A DNA stretch of 64,000 nt. Source: Eutypa lata (Eukaryota; Ascomycota; Sordariomycetes; Xylariales; Diatrypaceae). The position numbers and the translations under genes are program-made. The stretch covers positions 1-64,000 of the forward strand of contig JAKULF010000003.1 of NCBI GenBank assembly GCA_022661535.1, in the 5' to 3' direction. Positions 10,758-22,600 of this stretch are shown in pieces. Within the stretch, counting starts at the first letter, position 1, and each line of letters starts with the position of its first letter. The notes under the pieces were generated by a model, which was not told the origin of the DNA, did no database searches, and saw nothing but the letters and a program-made list of their open reading frames with translations.

Positions 10758-12017
10758 CTTTGGAATGCCAGTGATAGCAGCGTATGCAGCTCCCTAACTC
10801 CAGATACCATCAAGTCCTAGGATCACTGATGAGGCCGGCTCGAGGTCGTGCCTGTCGCATCTCGCGGGCCGGTGCTCTGCATCTCCGGCACTATGTCTAA
10901 TATAATTGGATTAAGACACAGGGCATCGTAGTCTTAACCGCCCTAGTTCTAGAATATCCATTTCAGACTCTGCGACTCTAATAGGCCTATGAAAGGGACA
11001 ACCCGCACCAAGCGAGCAGCGCCTAGCTTAGGACCTCCGGAAACTCCGATACGGAGCTCCACCATCATCCAACACCTACGTATATATCTTAAGTTTTGCA
11101 GGGGCTGGCCCACCTACTAGTCGCCTAACACTGCGAGTCCTTAGTCTTCGAAAGGTGATTGCGTATTGTGCAACGCCTCATAGGCCGATATGCTTGGTAA
11201 AATAAAATAGATACGATTTGCTTTCCGTGATAACCATGCTACTCCTTTATACAGGCGGTGGTCAAGGGCATCAAAGAGCATCCAATATTCAGGGAAAAGC
11301 TTACACTTATGTGCGCGCTGCAGTTCTGGACCTATGTTGCTTATTTATTTCAACCAGCAGTTAACAATTGACCCTATCGCCATCAAACATCGTCAGATTA
11401 TTAAATTTCAAGTCAGCCAGCTGGTATCATGGGTACGAGTATAATTGGATGTGTTTAGATTAAATTTAAATATAACTTCGGTATTTACGCTTCATTTTTA
11501 TCCGGGGCTAATGAGGAGGTTCCTTCTCTTGGAACTCCTGTCGTCACGGCACGTGCCTGGCCTGTTGACATGGTGATGTGGAAGGGAGGAATACCTGGGA
11601 TAGCTACCTACTATGATGGATGTCCTAATATCATATACTCTTTGTATGTATATAACTACCTAGGTAGGGATACAGGCCACCAGGACTATCTCTGATTTCC
11701 TTCAATAAGTTCAAATATTTGACCGTATCGTGGAGGTTCGTAGATGTGCAACTTTCCTACCCTATTGTCACAATAATCAATGATACCGGCTAAAATATTT
11801 GAAATGTAAAGGTATTGAAAAAACACCATAAAGTTAAAATCGAGCTTATGTAGGAAATATTCAGCCAAGTATTATACTTCGGATAGCTTAAATCGCTAAC
11901 CGTTAAGCTCTCAACCAACCTTTGTGAATCACACTCTTAGCGTACCCATTGATGGGAACTCGGCGTGCTCGGGGCCCATGGAGTATTTACTTGATATCGA
12001 TTCGCTAAGTGATACGC
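10758..12017. other. Intergenic, no supported gene
   Basis: About 1.26 kb of non-coding sequence. It contains the palindrome ctacctaggtag at 11656-11667, a motif that recurs at 15206 and 49960. Confidence 0.5.
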
Positions 12018-12991
12018 CTATGCACCCATCAGAGCACGCTGTCTATTCCGCTTGGCCCGTACTGCCAGCGCAATATCCGGGGCAACCACCTCGAAACCAT
12101 GAGGGAGGCCCGCATACACGTGGAGCTCGACCTCAATGTTGGTCGCGGCAAATTTGCTCGCATATGCGACACAATCAGAACAGAACCTATCCAACCCTCC
12201 AACATCTACGTAGAGCGGCGGTAGCCCCCCGACAGACACAACCCGCGCAGGCGCGGCGTAGGGTGAGACGTCTACCCTGCTGACGGCATCTTTCCCGAGA
12301 AGCGCGGCCCAGCCAGTCAGGTTATCCTCGGCTGTCCAGAAGCAGAAAGGGTCTACGTCCGCCAGGGGCAGCACGTTGCGGTCGTCTAGCATGGTCTAAT
12401 AAGTACCTGCTTCGCCAGGGGTGGTTGGAGCTGGCGGTCTCGCGCTAGGATTGCAGCGCCGGCAGCGATGCCACCTCCTGCAGACTCTCCTAGCAGGGTG
12501 ATGCGTGTCGGATCGATCTTCAGGCTGGCTGCCTGTGCTGAGAGCCAAGCGAGGCCTGTGTAGACGTCTGTCACGGGTATGGGGTGCTGGTATTCTGGTG
12601 CTAGCCGGTATTCGACGGAAAAGATGGGCAGCCCCGTGTCTATCGACAGAGACCTCAGCAGAGCCTCATTGTCCATGACTGTGCCCATGATAATTCCTCC
12701 ACCGTGTACATGGTAAATGGCTGCAGAGTGCTGGTCACACTCCGTCCGAGAAGCCACAGCCGGCCGGAATTCGAAGATGCTGATGTCCTCGCACGAGGAA
12801 GGTACTTTGTGCTGCGTGATGGTGACCGTAGCATCCGAGTCTCTGCCTAGACCCGCTAGAAGCTTTCGTTCCTCCTCAAATGCAACTCTTCGGCCCTTAA
12901 CATCATGAGGCACGAGCTTCTTGGCCTGCTCGATCGCTTCAAGGTGGGGTTCGATCACCCGGAAAAAGTCAGGGTAGTACTGAAACGGCAT
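12018..12991 (-). pseudogene. Alpha/beta hydrolase (HSL-type esterase/lipase), frameshifted
   Basis: The first part (12991 down to 12386) has the oxyanion motif HVHGGG and nucleophile motif LGESAGG, the typical pattern of the hormone-sensitive-lipase family; it then closes after VLIRPC. The second part (12392 down to 12018) continues the same protein in another frame from MLDDRN and holds the remaining triad positions (Asp in DVGGLDRF, His in GLPHGF). The transition fits loss of one base near 12390. All triad residues exist but no single frame joins them. A 21-base GT...AG there is too short to be an intron. It sits between transporter and glycosidase remnants on the same strand. Confidence 0.85.
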
Positions 12992-13114
12992 GACGCCCTA
13001 GGTGTGTGTACCACTCACGATCGATTCGGATCTTTGTGAGGATCGGAATTCGTTGTTTCGGCCGGCACAAAAGTTCTCCCATGGCAACGAGTGAGTAGCC
13101 TCATCGTCAAACAC

Positions 13115-14302
13115 TTATGCTGATCTCGACGATCCACCCGCCAAAGAAAATCCGGGAAGTCCGAGGGAACATCCGCCGGCGCTAAGGTTCGCGGCCTGCG
13201 GGAACAGGGTACGTCGACCGATCTTTTCGACGAAGAGCGACGCGGCGACCGACCATAGCAGGTTCCAGATCTGCAGGCAGCCAGAAATGAGCGTCTGCTT
13301 CGTCGGATCTTCGATGCCGACCGTGTATAGGACCAGCGGCATGTAGTACGAGATGACGCTGTTGCCGACGATCTGGCCGTAGGCGCCGAGCGTGATGGAG
13401 GTCATGGTTCGTCTTCGGTTTCCCTTAGTGCTGATCATGTCCAGGTAGCTGGTCTCGGCCTGGGCGCCGCGCTCGAGCTCGATGGCCCGTGAGATCTCGA
13501 TCATCTCAGTGTTGACAACATCGGTGTTCTCGTCGCCGCTCGCCTGGTACCGGGCAAGCACGGTACGTGCCTCGTTGTGGCGGCCGACCGAGACGAGCCA
13601 GCGGGGCGACTCGGGTGTCAACCAGAAGCCCGGCAGCGCCACGATGGGCAGCAGTAACTACAGCAGCGAGGGCAGGCGCCATGACCACGAGCTCTGGTAG
13701 TTCTGCGTTCTGAACGTGGTCCACGCCGCGATGATGCCCCCCAAATTCCATCCGCAGTTGAACATCGCAGCCCAGATGCCCTACTGGCCTGGGTACGCGG
13801 TTTCAACCACGAGCAGCGGTGCACTGGTCCCGTAGGCGCTCGTCGAGATGCCGAAGAAGACTTTGGACGCAATGAACGTGGCGGGATTCTGTGCGCTAAA
13901 AGGCTAGAAGTTAGCAAATCCGGCTTCTTTGAGTTCTACTGGGGAGGACTCCTCTTACGCTGTCTGCATTATAGTACCGACCGCCAGCGTCACGTAACCT
14001 AACCAGATGCCCCATTTGCGCCCGTACTTGTTGGCGCTCCACGCACACACGGGATAGCTGATGACCATACCGATGGGGTACAAGATATTGATGAAGCCTA
14101 GCCACATGCCGATCGGGCACCCCATGAACTCGTTCCACTGGATCAGAGCCAGCTGGCTGCCGCCGACGGAGGCATCGTACCCATTGGTCCCGCTGAAGAG
14201 AACTAGTGAGATTAGACAGAAGTAAAGCTTAAACAGGTGTGTCTGCATATACCACGGCTGTGAGGGCGTCATGGCCGATGATATGGTAGAGTCGCCGGAC
14301 AT
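13115..14302 (-). pseudogene. Sugar-type MFS transporter, truncated, two nonsense codons
   Basis: Exon 1 (14302-13960/13959) encodes the N terminus with sugar-porter features (NGYDASVGG, KYGRKWG). A 63-nt intron follows (13958-13896, GTAAGA...TTTTAG, branch CTAAC). Exon 2 continues with ASKVFFGISTSAYG, a PESPRWLV motif and EKIGRRTLF, as in lactose/hexose permeases. It contains TAG at 13781-13783 (after YPGQ) and TAG at 13658-13660 (between RLPSLL and LLLP, expected Gln). The last membrane helices are missing after position 13190. The second stop is a CAG-to-TAG type change. The same-strand beta-glucosidase and esterase remnants nearby suggest an old plant-sugar-use cluster (inference). Confidence 0.85.
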
Positions 14303-15428
14303 TGTTACAAAGTACTGGTATGGTCGGCCCTGGCGCTGAGTTCTCCGGTTGATATGATAGACAGTAGCAGGCTACACACGTCGAGTTCTAATTATCGTCT
14401 AGTAAAGGGGGTGGGCTATACCTGTTATATATCTGTCGACCGCCGACGTCTAGAAAGTGACCCCGGCTTGACTTTGCCTAGTTTGGCGCCGACGTCCCCC
14501 TCGAGTAGATCGGGCCTGATGAAGAGGCATGATAAAGCTGTATCCGAATGCATCCGAGGCCTGGAGCAGCCAATCAAGGAATGTCCGCGATGTTGCCCCG
14601 CGACAGAGCTCAAACGTCCGAAGAGGGTATCCTCTGCAATCTAGAGGTAACGGAGCGAATGCCTGACCCCCGGGCAGATCTGTCAAGCCCCGCCATGGCC
14701 ATTCTAGCGGTACTCCAAGCTAGGTACTTTAAGACAGATTTGCAAAGACTTCACTTATTTTCTTATATACTAATACCATCTCATCATTCCCTTATACCTA
14801 CCACTGTGTCATTACTTTTTCTATCCTCTATGGGTATATCTATAGTTAATAATGAATTGGAATATCGTTCTAGAATCTTTAGGGGAAGTATATAATGTTG
14901 TTCTGTGATGGTTATGTGGTGTTGAGGTGGGTGATTGAAGATATATACATACATGTATGTAGAGGTGGGAACCTAACTAGAAACTACATTCTGAGTGTAG
15001 TGCGCTATGCCCCAGGCCGGACCCTATCAGTATGCATCGCTATCTAATAACTACATAACCTAGGCCTACCTACCTAACTAACGTAACCTTATCTCCCTAA
15101 TACAATTCTGGGCAGGCTCGACCCCAGATATGGAAAACCCCTACCCCAGTACCCCAGGGGTTTGTTGGCCCTGTTATCACAGTGGCCGAAGGATGACCGA
15201 CCTATCTACCTAGGTAGGTCGTTAGTGTTATCTGCCGCCCTGATTCGTGATACAGTCAGCACCAATATTGGGTCGTGCAGCACTAACTAGGGCACTAACT
15301 ACCAACTAGTAGGGAGAAAGAAACACCATCATACTCTAGAAACTTAGCAGTACGATGCCGACGGCCGTCTGTATTCTAACTATATACCTAGTTGTCAGAG
15401 CTGTTCCGTAAAGACTAACTATCTGTTA
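14303..15428. other. Intergenic, no supported gene
   Basis: Short competing frames on both strands between 14350 and 14900 show no recognisable protein. A ctacctaggtag palindrome is at 15206-15217. Confidence 0.5.
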
Positions 15429-18012
15429 CTATAGACCCTTCCACCATGTGTCTTTCTGGACCCTAAACTTGCCGCTTAGTGGTGTGTTGGCGCTCGAATC
15501 GCCAACGAGGATCGTGTATTCTCCCTTGGCACTAATCCACATGTTCCGAATCTCGTCCCAGTAGCTTGTTGCAGTCTTGATAGCCAGCTCCATGGTGGCC
15601 GTCTCTCTCTGCCCTGCGGGGACTTGTACCTTTTTGAATCCCCGGAGCTCCTTGACCGGCCGGGGCACTGGCGGACTCTCCGGCGCCACGTAGACTTGCA
15701 CAACCTGTGAGCCGTCGATCTTGCCGGTATTTGCAACCTCTACCGATATGAGGATGCTCTCAGCACGCTCCGTCAGCTTCAAATTCGTCAACTCGAACGT
15801 GGTGTAGTTCAGCCCGTGGCCAAAGGGGAAGATCACCTCCCTCTTCGTCTTCTCTAGAATCGATAGCCCACAAAGACATCCTCACCGTAGAGTACGCGGT
15901 CGCCTTGGCTCCCAAAGTTCAAGAACGTCAGATTGTCTTCGAGTCGGATGGGGAAGGTAAGCGGCAGCTTCGCGCTCGAGCTCGTGACGCCGGCGACCAC
16001 ATCCGCAATGGCGTTGCCCGTCTCATTGCCGCCGTACCATGCTTGCAGGACGGCGGGGACGGCGTCGATCCACGGCATGGTGACCGGGGTCCCCGACTGC
16101 ACCACGATAGCCGTCCGCGGGTTCGCAGCGACCACATCCCGAATCAGCTGCTCGGTAAGTCCGGGAAGATTCATTGACTGGCGGTCGACGCCCTCTAGCT
16201 CCCACTCGCCGTTGAGGCCCACGCAGAGCACAACCTGTTCGCACTGCTTCGCCAGGTCAACTGCGCCCTTGATCTCGTCTTGAGAGTCGAAGACCCGGCT
16301 GCAGCCCAAACGGAGGCCGCCTCCTCCAAAGGCGGAAGCGAGTGGTACATCCAGCGGTGACGTCGCCAGAGATCCAAAATCGGCGCGGATCTCGTATTTC
16401 CGCCCCTTTTCCAGGAAAACTTTAGCGACCTCGTCTCGCGTGCCCTGGCCGAAGAAGCTGTCCCCGCGGGTCTGCGACGTCGCATTGTCGATGAGCAGCT
16501 TGCTGTCGACATATATGCGCACCGTACCCAGCACGTTACAGCTGAACTCATAGTCGGCCGAAACCTCGGGGCGCAGGGTCCCAGTAAAGTCTGCATAGAA
16601 CGCACCGCCATCTTTGACATCGTCGGGGATGTAGTCACAGAAGTCCATGGCGGAGTCGGCGACGTACATCTCGTCCACGACGCGCCGCCCATCAACTGTA
16701 GACGGTTCCAAGTCTACCGTCATGTCGATCCCTGGCCGTCCATCCCGCGTCTTGGTCAAACGCGACAGGGGCGGCAGCTTTTTCCAACCCGCACAACCTA
16801 GAGCGTAGTTGACGCCTTTAAACTGGGCCTTGAGACCTTCCAGCGGTGAGACGGCATAGTACGGCGTCATCATCGTAGACCCGCTACCACAAAAGGCAGC
16901 ATGGGCCGCGTTGGGCCCGATGACAGCAGTGGACTTGCGAGGGTCGAGGGGTAGAACAGAGCTCTCATTTTTGAGCAGCACTATTGATTCCCTTGCTAAT
17001 GTGCGCAACAGCTTACTCGTTTCAGGATTGTCATCCCCTTTCTCCTCTGCATCTTCCTCCAGTCCGAGAGGCAAAACCTTTTTCACGAGCTTCAGCATCT
17101 CCTTGGCCCGTCCATCCAGGTGGTACTCCTTGAGCTTTCCGGCTGCCATTGCATGTCGGATGGTGTCACCCCGTGAATAGCTAGGGCCCGGCAGCTTCAG
17201 GTCGAGCCCGGAAAGAATGGCCTCCGATGATGAGTATGTGGCGAACCAATCCGACATAATAAGTCCATCATATCCCCACTCATCGCGGAGAACGTCCTGC
17301 AAGAGGCGACGGTCCTCGCTAACGTGTATCCCGTTTACGCGGTTGTATGACGACATGTAGGTCCAGGGTGGGCAGATCTGCTGCACCGTTTGAAATGGTT
17401 TGAGGTAGATTTCCCGTAGATCCCTCTCGGTCACGATACTGTTCGTAGACATGCGCTGGTCCTCTTGGTCATTGCACACAAAGTGCTTAAGTCAGGTTGC
17501 GACGCCCTTGGACTGCATACCCTTGATACTAGCCGCCGCCAGCGATTCTAAGAGAAACGGGTCTTCGCTAAAGGCCTAGAACCCCCTGCCGCCGAGGGGA
17601 GATCTCTGAATGTTGACGGTTGGTCCAAGGATTACTGAAACTCCTTTGAGGATGGCCTCCTCGGCCTGTAAAACGCCACCTCGTTCTATCAAGTCGGGAT
17701 CCCAGGTAGCTCCTAGGGCAGTTCCTGCAATTAGATGTATCAGCAACTATTTTGTGCGTATATGCCGGAGACTCGGCGGCACAACTTACCACACGGTAGA
17801 TAAGCAGCCGGCGTTCCATTGAAGAACTTAATGCCCCGGACGCCATTAGGGCCGTCCGAGACTCTTAATGATGGAATTCCCAGCCAAGGAACGCTATTGG
17901 TGTGCCAGGTATCACGACCGCTCAGCAATGCCACCTTCTCCGTGAGAGTCAGCTTTCCAAGCACGTCATCGACGTCGAAATCTGGCGTGAGTCTCTTCTG
18001 AGCCATAGCCAT
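15429..18012 (-). pseudogene. GH3 beta-glucosidase with PA14 insert, broken in three places
   Basis: Exon 1 (18012-17790) encodes the GH3 N terminus ([12 protein letters not shown]). A 65-nt intron follows (17789-17725, GTAAGT...TTGCAG). Exon 2 continues with [17 protein letters not shown], then TAG at 17576-17578 where GH3 proteins have Glu, TGA at 17492-17494 before LKHFVCND, a long open stretch with the nucleophile region GLIMSDW and a PA14-like insert (FYADFTGTLRPE, IYVDSKLLIDN), and a one-base loss near 15855 that breaks the link to the FnIII-like C terminus (FPFGHGLNYT, VKELRGFKKV). Total length would be about 840 residues, usual for fungal PA14-bearing GH3 enzymes, which hydrolyse terminal beta-glucosides. 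Confidence 0.93.
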
Positions 18013-19349
18013 TGTCTAACAGAGCGTTGTCGAGTCTTAACACTAAACCAAACCCTTGCAAGCAATCAGCTAACTAACTCCTTGATTGGAAGGCTTGCCT
18101 GGCAACAAGCAAAGATTATTTAATGACTGCCCGATTAGGAAAATATTGTCACCTTCACTCGCCAGCTGTGCTGGCAAATGCTGTGTTTAATCGATGTGGC
18201 CGACTATAAAAGGCGTCTCGATGCCGTGCTGCGCTATAAAGCGTTACAGTCAAGCACCCCCCGTAGGCGGGGGGTGTCTTTGGCCCAGCCTCGGAAACTC
18301 CGAGCAGGCGGACATTGACCGACCACCTTACAAACTTAAACTTGAAGTAAAGCTCCGTTGTGGAAGGGCCAACAATACCCGATTCGGCCCTATCCGGTGC
18401 TGTCGACTCCGTACGAAAAAAATCAGTCCCCCTAGATATATATATCAAGCTAGGAACGAGACACCGTAGAAACATAATGCCAATCCGACCTTACCCCAGT
18501 CAGGACTGAGCATAGAACTTTGAAGCCTCAGCCTGCAACCTCATCTTAGTACCATCGCGATGAAGGGAGGATTAAGGGGAATGAGTATACCGCTTGACGA
18601 GTTGGGTCCAGTAAGGGAGACTGTTCTTGAGGCATGTTTCGTTCGGCCTTGGACTATCAGATCGTTGGAATGTCAGACGCCCGGACAATTCGAGGACCGT
18701 GCTAGTAGCTACTACTTTGAAAAGTTGTCACTAAATAACGATATAACGGAGATTCCAGCTGTTCTCAAGTAATGCCCGAGGCGATGTACCACTAAAGCCA
18801 GTCCCGCCGAGGCCGGCTTCGGTCGGCAGAACCTGAAGTAGAACGTTCGTGAATGGTTGGCCGTCCGCGGTGTAGTTACTGGTTGACTTATATCTCCCCC
18901 GCAAGAGAATATCTCCGACGGACACGTCCCAGGCATCACTCACTGCCTTGTTCCGGACGGATATTGTCAATCGGCATTGTCAGATGTACTGACAATTGTT
19001 GCCGGCTGCTGTCTCGCTGCAATAGGATATGGCGAAGAGTACCGCCACTCGGGTCTATCTAGAAAGTCAGTTGGTGTAGTCTCTATAGTTAGGTGGCAGT
19101 GAGGTTGTAAATCCAAATAAGCCAATCACTCTGATTTAAATGGCTCCCTACCTCTTGTTAGCTGTTCTAAATGGGAACACTTGTCACGAAGTGTAACCGT
19201 GAATTTCCAAGGTCTAACACCGAGGAAAATACCACGCGTAGACCATGACGACATCAAGAGACTCGAAACAATAGAGCATCTGTTAGATCTATCAAAGAGA
19301 GCATATAAGTCCCCAGAGTATAACTAGGAACCAACGGATTCGTATTGGT
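18013..19349. other. Intergenic, no supported gene
   Basis: About 1.3 kb. Short frames at 18560-18772 (+) and 18731-18970 (-) overlap and show no family motif. A tatatatatca element lies near 18437 on the + strand without a downstream gene. Confidence 0.45.
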
Positions 19350-19580
19350 TCATTTGCGAGAATACCTCCCACTTCTAAACTTCGACTTGGGGGCCGTATC
19401 TCCGATCGACTTCATCAACTCTTCATGAAGTACGCTGGTATTAAGTCTAACAATATCCGAGCGCGGACGCCAGGATAATGAGCCGCCACAAACAGGCCCG
19501 CGGACATCACGCGACGCCTTGAGAAGATGTTGCTTCACGGAAGTAGATGTGGTCACATCAACGCCAGAGTAATAAGACAT
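19350..19580 (-). CDS. Small reading frame just downstream of the RHS gene (unknown)
   Basis: A 76-residue frame with its own ATG at 19580, on the same strand as the RHS gene and 90 bases past its stop. It is fairly basic at the C terminus and has no signal peptide, membrane helix or recognised motif. In bacterial RHS systems the immunity gene often sits in this position, so the location is notable, but in a fungus there is no operon and it may be chance or 3'-UTR sequence. No function is assigned. Confidence 0.3.
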   Translation of the reverse strand: MSYYSGVDVTTSTSVKQHLLKASRDVRGPVCGGSLSWRPRSDIVRLNTSVLHEELMKSIGDTAPKSKFRSGRYSRK

Positions 19581-19670
19581 TCCTGAGATCTCATTTCATC
19601 TATCTCTGGCATGAACTATGTAATGCAAAAGGAGAAAAGAAACCCGTTGATATAACTGATATTCAACGCC

Positions 19671-22600
19671 TTAAGTATGGCCGCCAACTTGCAAGATGGT
19701 AATCTTTCGCCTAGTTGTGTCCAACGTGAATGTGACTCTGTCCTTCCCTCCAAGCCTTATCTCATATTGGTTCGAACTAGTACTTCCAAATTTTGTGTAT
19801 TTTGAATCGCCTATGAGGTCCGCTGCCTCCATAGGACTGTAGAAGCGCTGCTTCACCTGGAACCGGAATTCTCTGTATTTGTTGATTTGTGTCTCCCTGA
19901 GGTTCTTGTACGAGGAACCTACGCGTGTGTCGTCCCAAGTCCATCTGGTGCTTTCCCTTTGCCTGATGTCCCTGATCGTCGCCCTGAGCTCTTCCACTTC
20001 CCTCATATACCTTGCGTAGCTCTGTGGGGTGAAACGATTGTTCCTTCGGAATAACTCGAATTGTTTTAGGCGCCCCTCGAGACGTTCCACTGAGACCATC
20101 GGCATCAGCTCTCTGGGGAATATCGGTGGCTTCCCACCCGCATTCCGCAGCTTTTCAGCGCCTTCTAATAGCTGACCTAGCGTCTCACGAAAGGATTGGG
20201 CAACTTGTTTGGCTCCCACCGAAACACCCTGCCCGACCACGCTTCCAATGGCGCTAAAGAGAAAGTCGCTACCGGCACTCTCCCATGTCGGGCCTTTGTT
20301 CGAGACGGCGGCATCATACGCAGCACCGGTGGTCACTCCTGCCACAGCCCCCGTGGCTATATCAGCTCCGACCTGGATCGCCAATGATGCGCCGTCCGTG
20401 AAAATGCCTGCCAGAACACTAAGTGCCAGCCCAACGATCGCCTGGGCAAAATTTCTCCAGGTTATCTGCCAGCCGAAGATGCTGAAGTGGCCACTGGGAT
20501 CCAGTCGATTAATCGGATCGCCGAGGCAGTAAGCGTATGGGTTGATTTCTCCGGACACAAAGGGGCTCCAGGCATCCGGGCTATGGAAGCACATCAGGAC
20601 CGGATTGTAGACGCGGTACCCATTCCCTAGATGATACCAGCCCGTGACCGGATCTCTCCATTGTCCATTCCACCCGACAGCTGGTGTAGTCGCGCAGAAT
20701 CCATACGGTGTATACGACTGCGTGTGGAGCTGGGGGGACTGGTCGGTATCTAGCCAAGCTAGAATTGACTTGTGAGCGTCCGAGGCCCACAGTTGCGTTA
20801 TTGCGTCCCGTCCAGTCTCTTTGAGGATCTGTCCCCAATATTCCTGTCCGTCCGATATGTAGCTGATCTGAGTGTTCCCGTGAGTGACGGCAACAAGCGA
20901 GTCTGCTCGGTAATGGAGATAGTAGTCTGGCTTGTTGGGCACTGCCTGGCAGACCAGCCTGCCACGCGAGTCATAATGATACTGACTTAAGACTTCCTGT
21001 TCTGAATCGAGAACGGTCTCGAGACAGCCCATGGTGTCATATTCCAGTACTCGGCCTTTCTCGTCCCGGATCAAATAACCATTTGCATCGTAATCGAGGT
21101 CAATCGTCCCAGGTTCATTCGGATGGGTGTTAGTGATACGGATGAGTTGACCAGGGTCGGTGTCGGAATACGTATAGCTGGCAGTATTTGTACTGCCGTC
21201 TTGGAACTTAGTCAAGATCCGATTTAAAATCCCTAGAGAATTGAAGCTGTACTGTTGTTGTTTAAGCTGGCGGCCACCCTTATCGACCGGAATCTGGCTC
21301 CCCTGACATTGATAGTCAATTAAGCGATCCATGTTATCGTATTGAAATTTCTCCTGCCGTAGCAAGCCCTCGTCACCGTCCTTCAGTTCACGGTTAGTGA
21401 CTCGGCTTCCCGTGTCGAAACTCTGGATCAGGGTGTATAGTAGTGTTGACCCTTGAGTGATGGTGCGCCCGACTTCACGGCCAAAGTCGTCGTATGTGAT
21501 GTTCGTTATCAGAGCCAATCTTTTCTGAGTGTCGAGCACACTGCTTTGTGAGAGACGGCTGCTAGCACTGTCATAGCCAAGCGTGACTGTCAGCAGTCCC
21601 TGTGTCAGCTGTTGAATTCGACCATAGTTATCGTACTCGAGGACTTGATTCTGGCCATGGACATCTGAATAAAGCTGGAGTTTGCCATTCATGGAATAAG
21701 TGTACTTCGTCGACAACGTCGTGCTTTGTCCGAGATGAATGCTTTCAGATGCCAACCGGCCCGAGGGTAGATAGGTCATGCCCTCCGTATAATAGGAATT
21801 CTTGCCTTTAAGCGTATCGGCAGTAGTGTGGTCGTATTCATAGCTCTGCGGATTGTCACTCGTAGTAATGGCTGTCAGTGCGTAGTCCAAAGATGCATCA
21901 TAGGTCATATGTGCCTGGCCTTTCTTGGGCGTTGTGACATCTGAGGGCTTTGGCGAGATCCCGTCGTATGTAAGGAGAGTGGTACGGCTCCCGACTTTCT
22001 GGCTCTTCACCCGATCCAATCCATCTGCGGACTGCTCTCCCAGGGTGATATTTTGGATTTGAACGGACTTGGGGAGGGCTGCTGTACTGTGGTCGGCATA
22101 TTGTGTTTTTGAAATACGGCTGTCTGGAAAGGTTGTTTGATTCACGCGGTCAAACCAGTCGTATGAGTACCGGGTGATAGCCCCGAGGCTGTCTTTCTCC
22201 TGAGCCTTTCGACCCAAGCCGTCGTTGGAGTAGTCAATGGTGCTGTAAAGAGTACCGTCGCTTTTCAGCAATGCCGTCTGGGTGAGAACATCTTGCGCCT
22301 CATATTTAGTCCTCATATTTCCTTGATCTTTGATGCCTTCGGTGTATGTCTGGGAGATAGGATCCGCTAGTGCTGAAGTGACCACGCCGTTGCTATCGGT
22401 CACCTTAGAAACATGGCCCCAACCATCGTACTGGTAGTCGTGGGTCGAGGTTTGTTTCTTGGGTTCGTCTTTTCCCGTGACTCTCAGCCAATCTATATCA
22501 ATTGTTTGGCTGCATTGGCCGAGCGCGTTATAGTTTCTTTGATGCACGACACGAAATGTTCCCGTGTAAGAGCCATTGGCATCCCACTTCCCATCATCAT

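Noticed and set aside
12386..12406. 21-base GT...AG interval in the esterase
   Set aside because: Far too short for an intron in this genome; a one-base frameshift explains the break.
14354..14895. Overlapping frames of 96 and 115 codons
   Set aside because: No motif, no matching splice signals and low coding character.
18731..18970. 79-codon minus-strand frame near the GH3 pseudogene
   Set aside because: Looks faintly protein-like but overlaps frames on the other strand and matches no family I can name.
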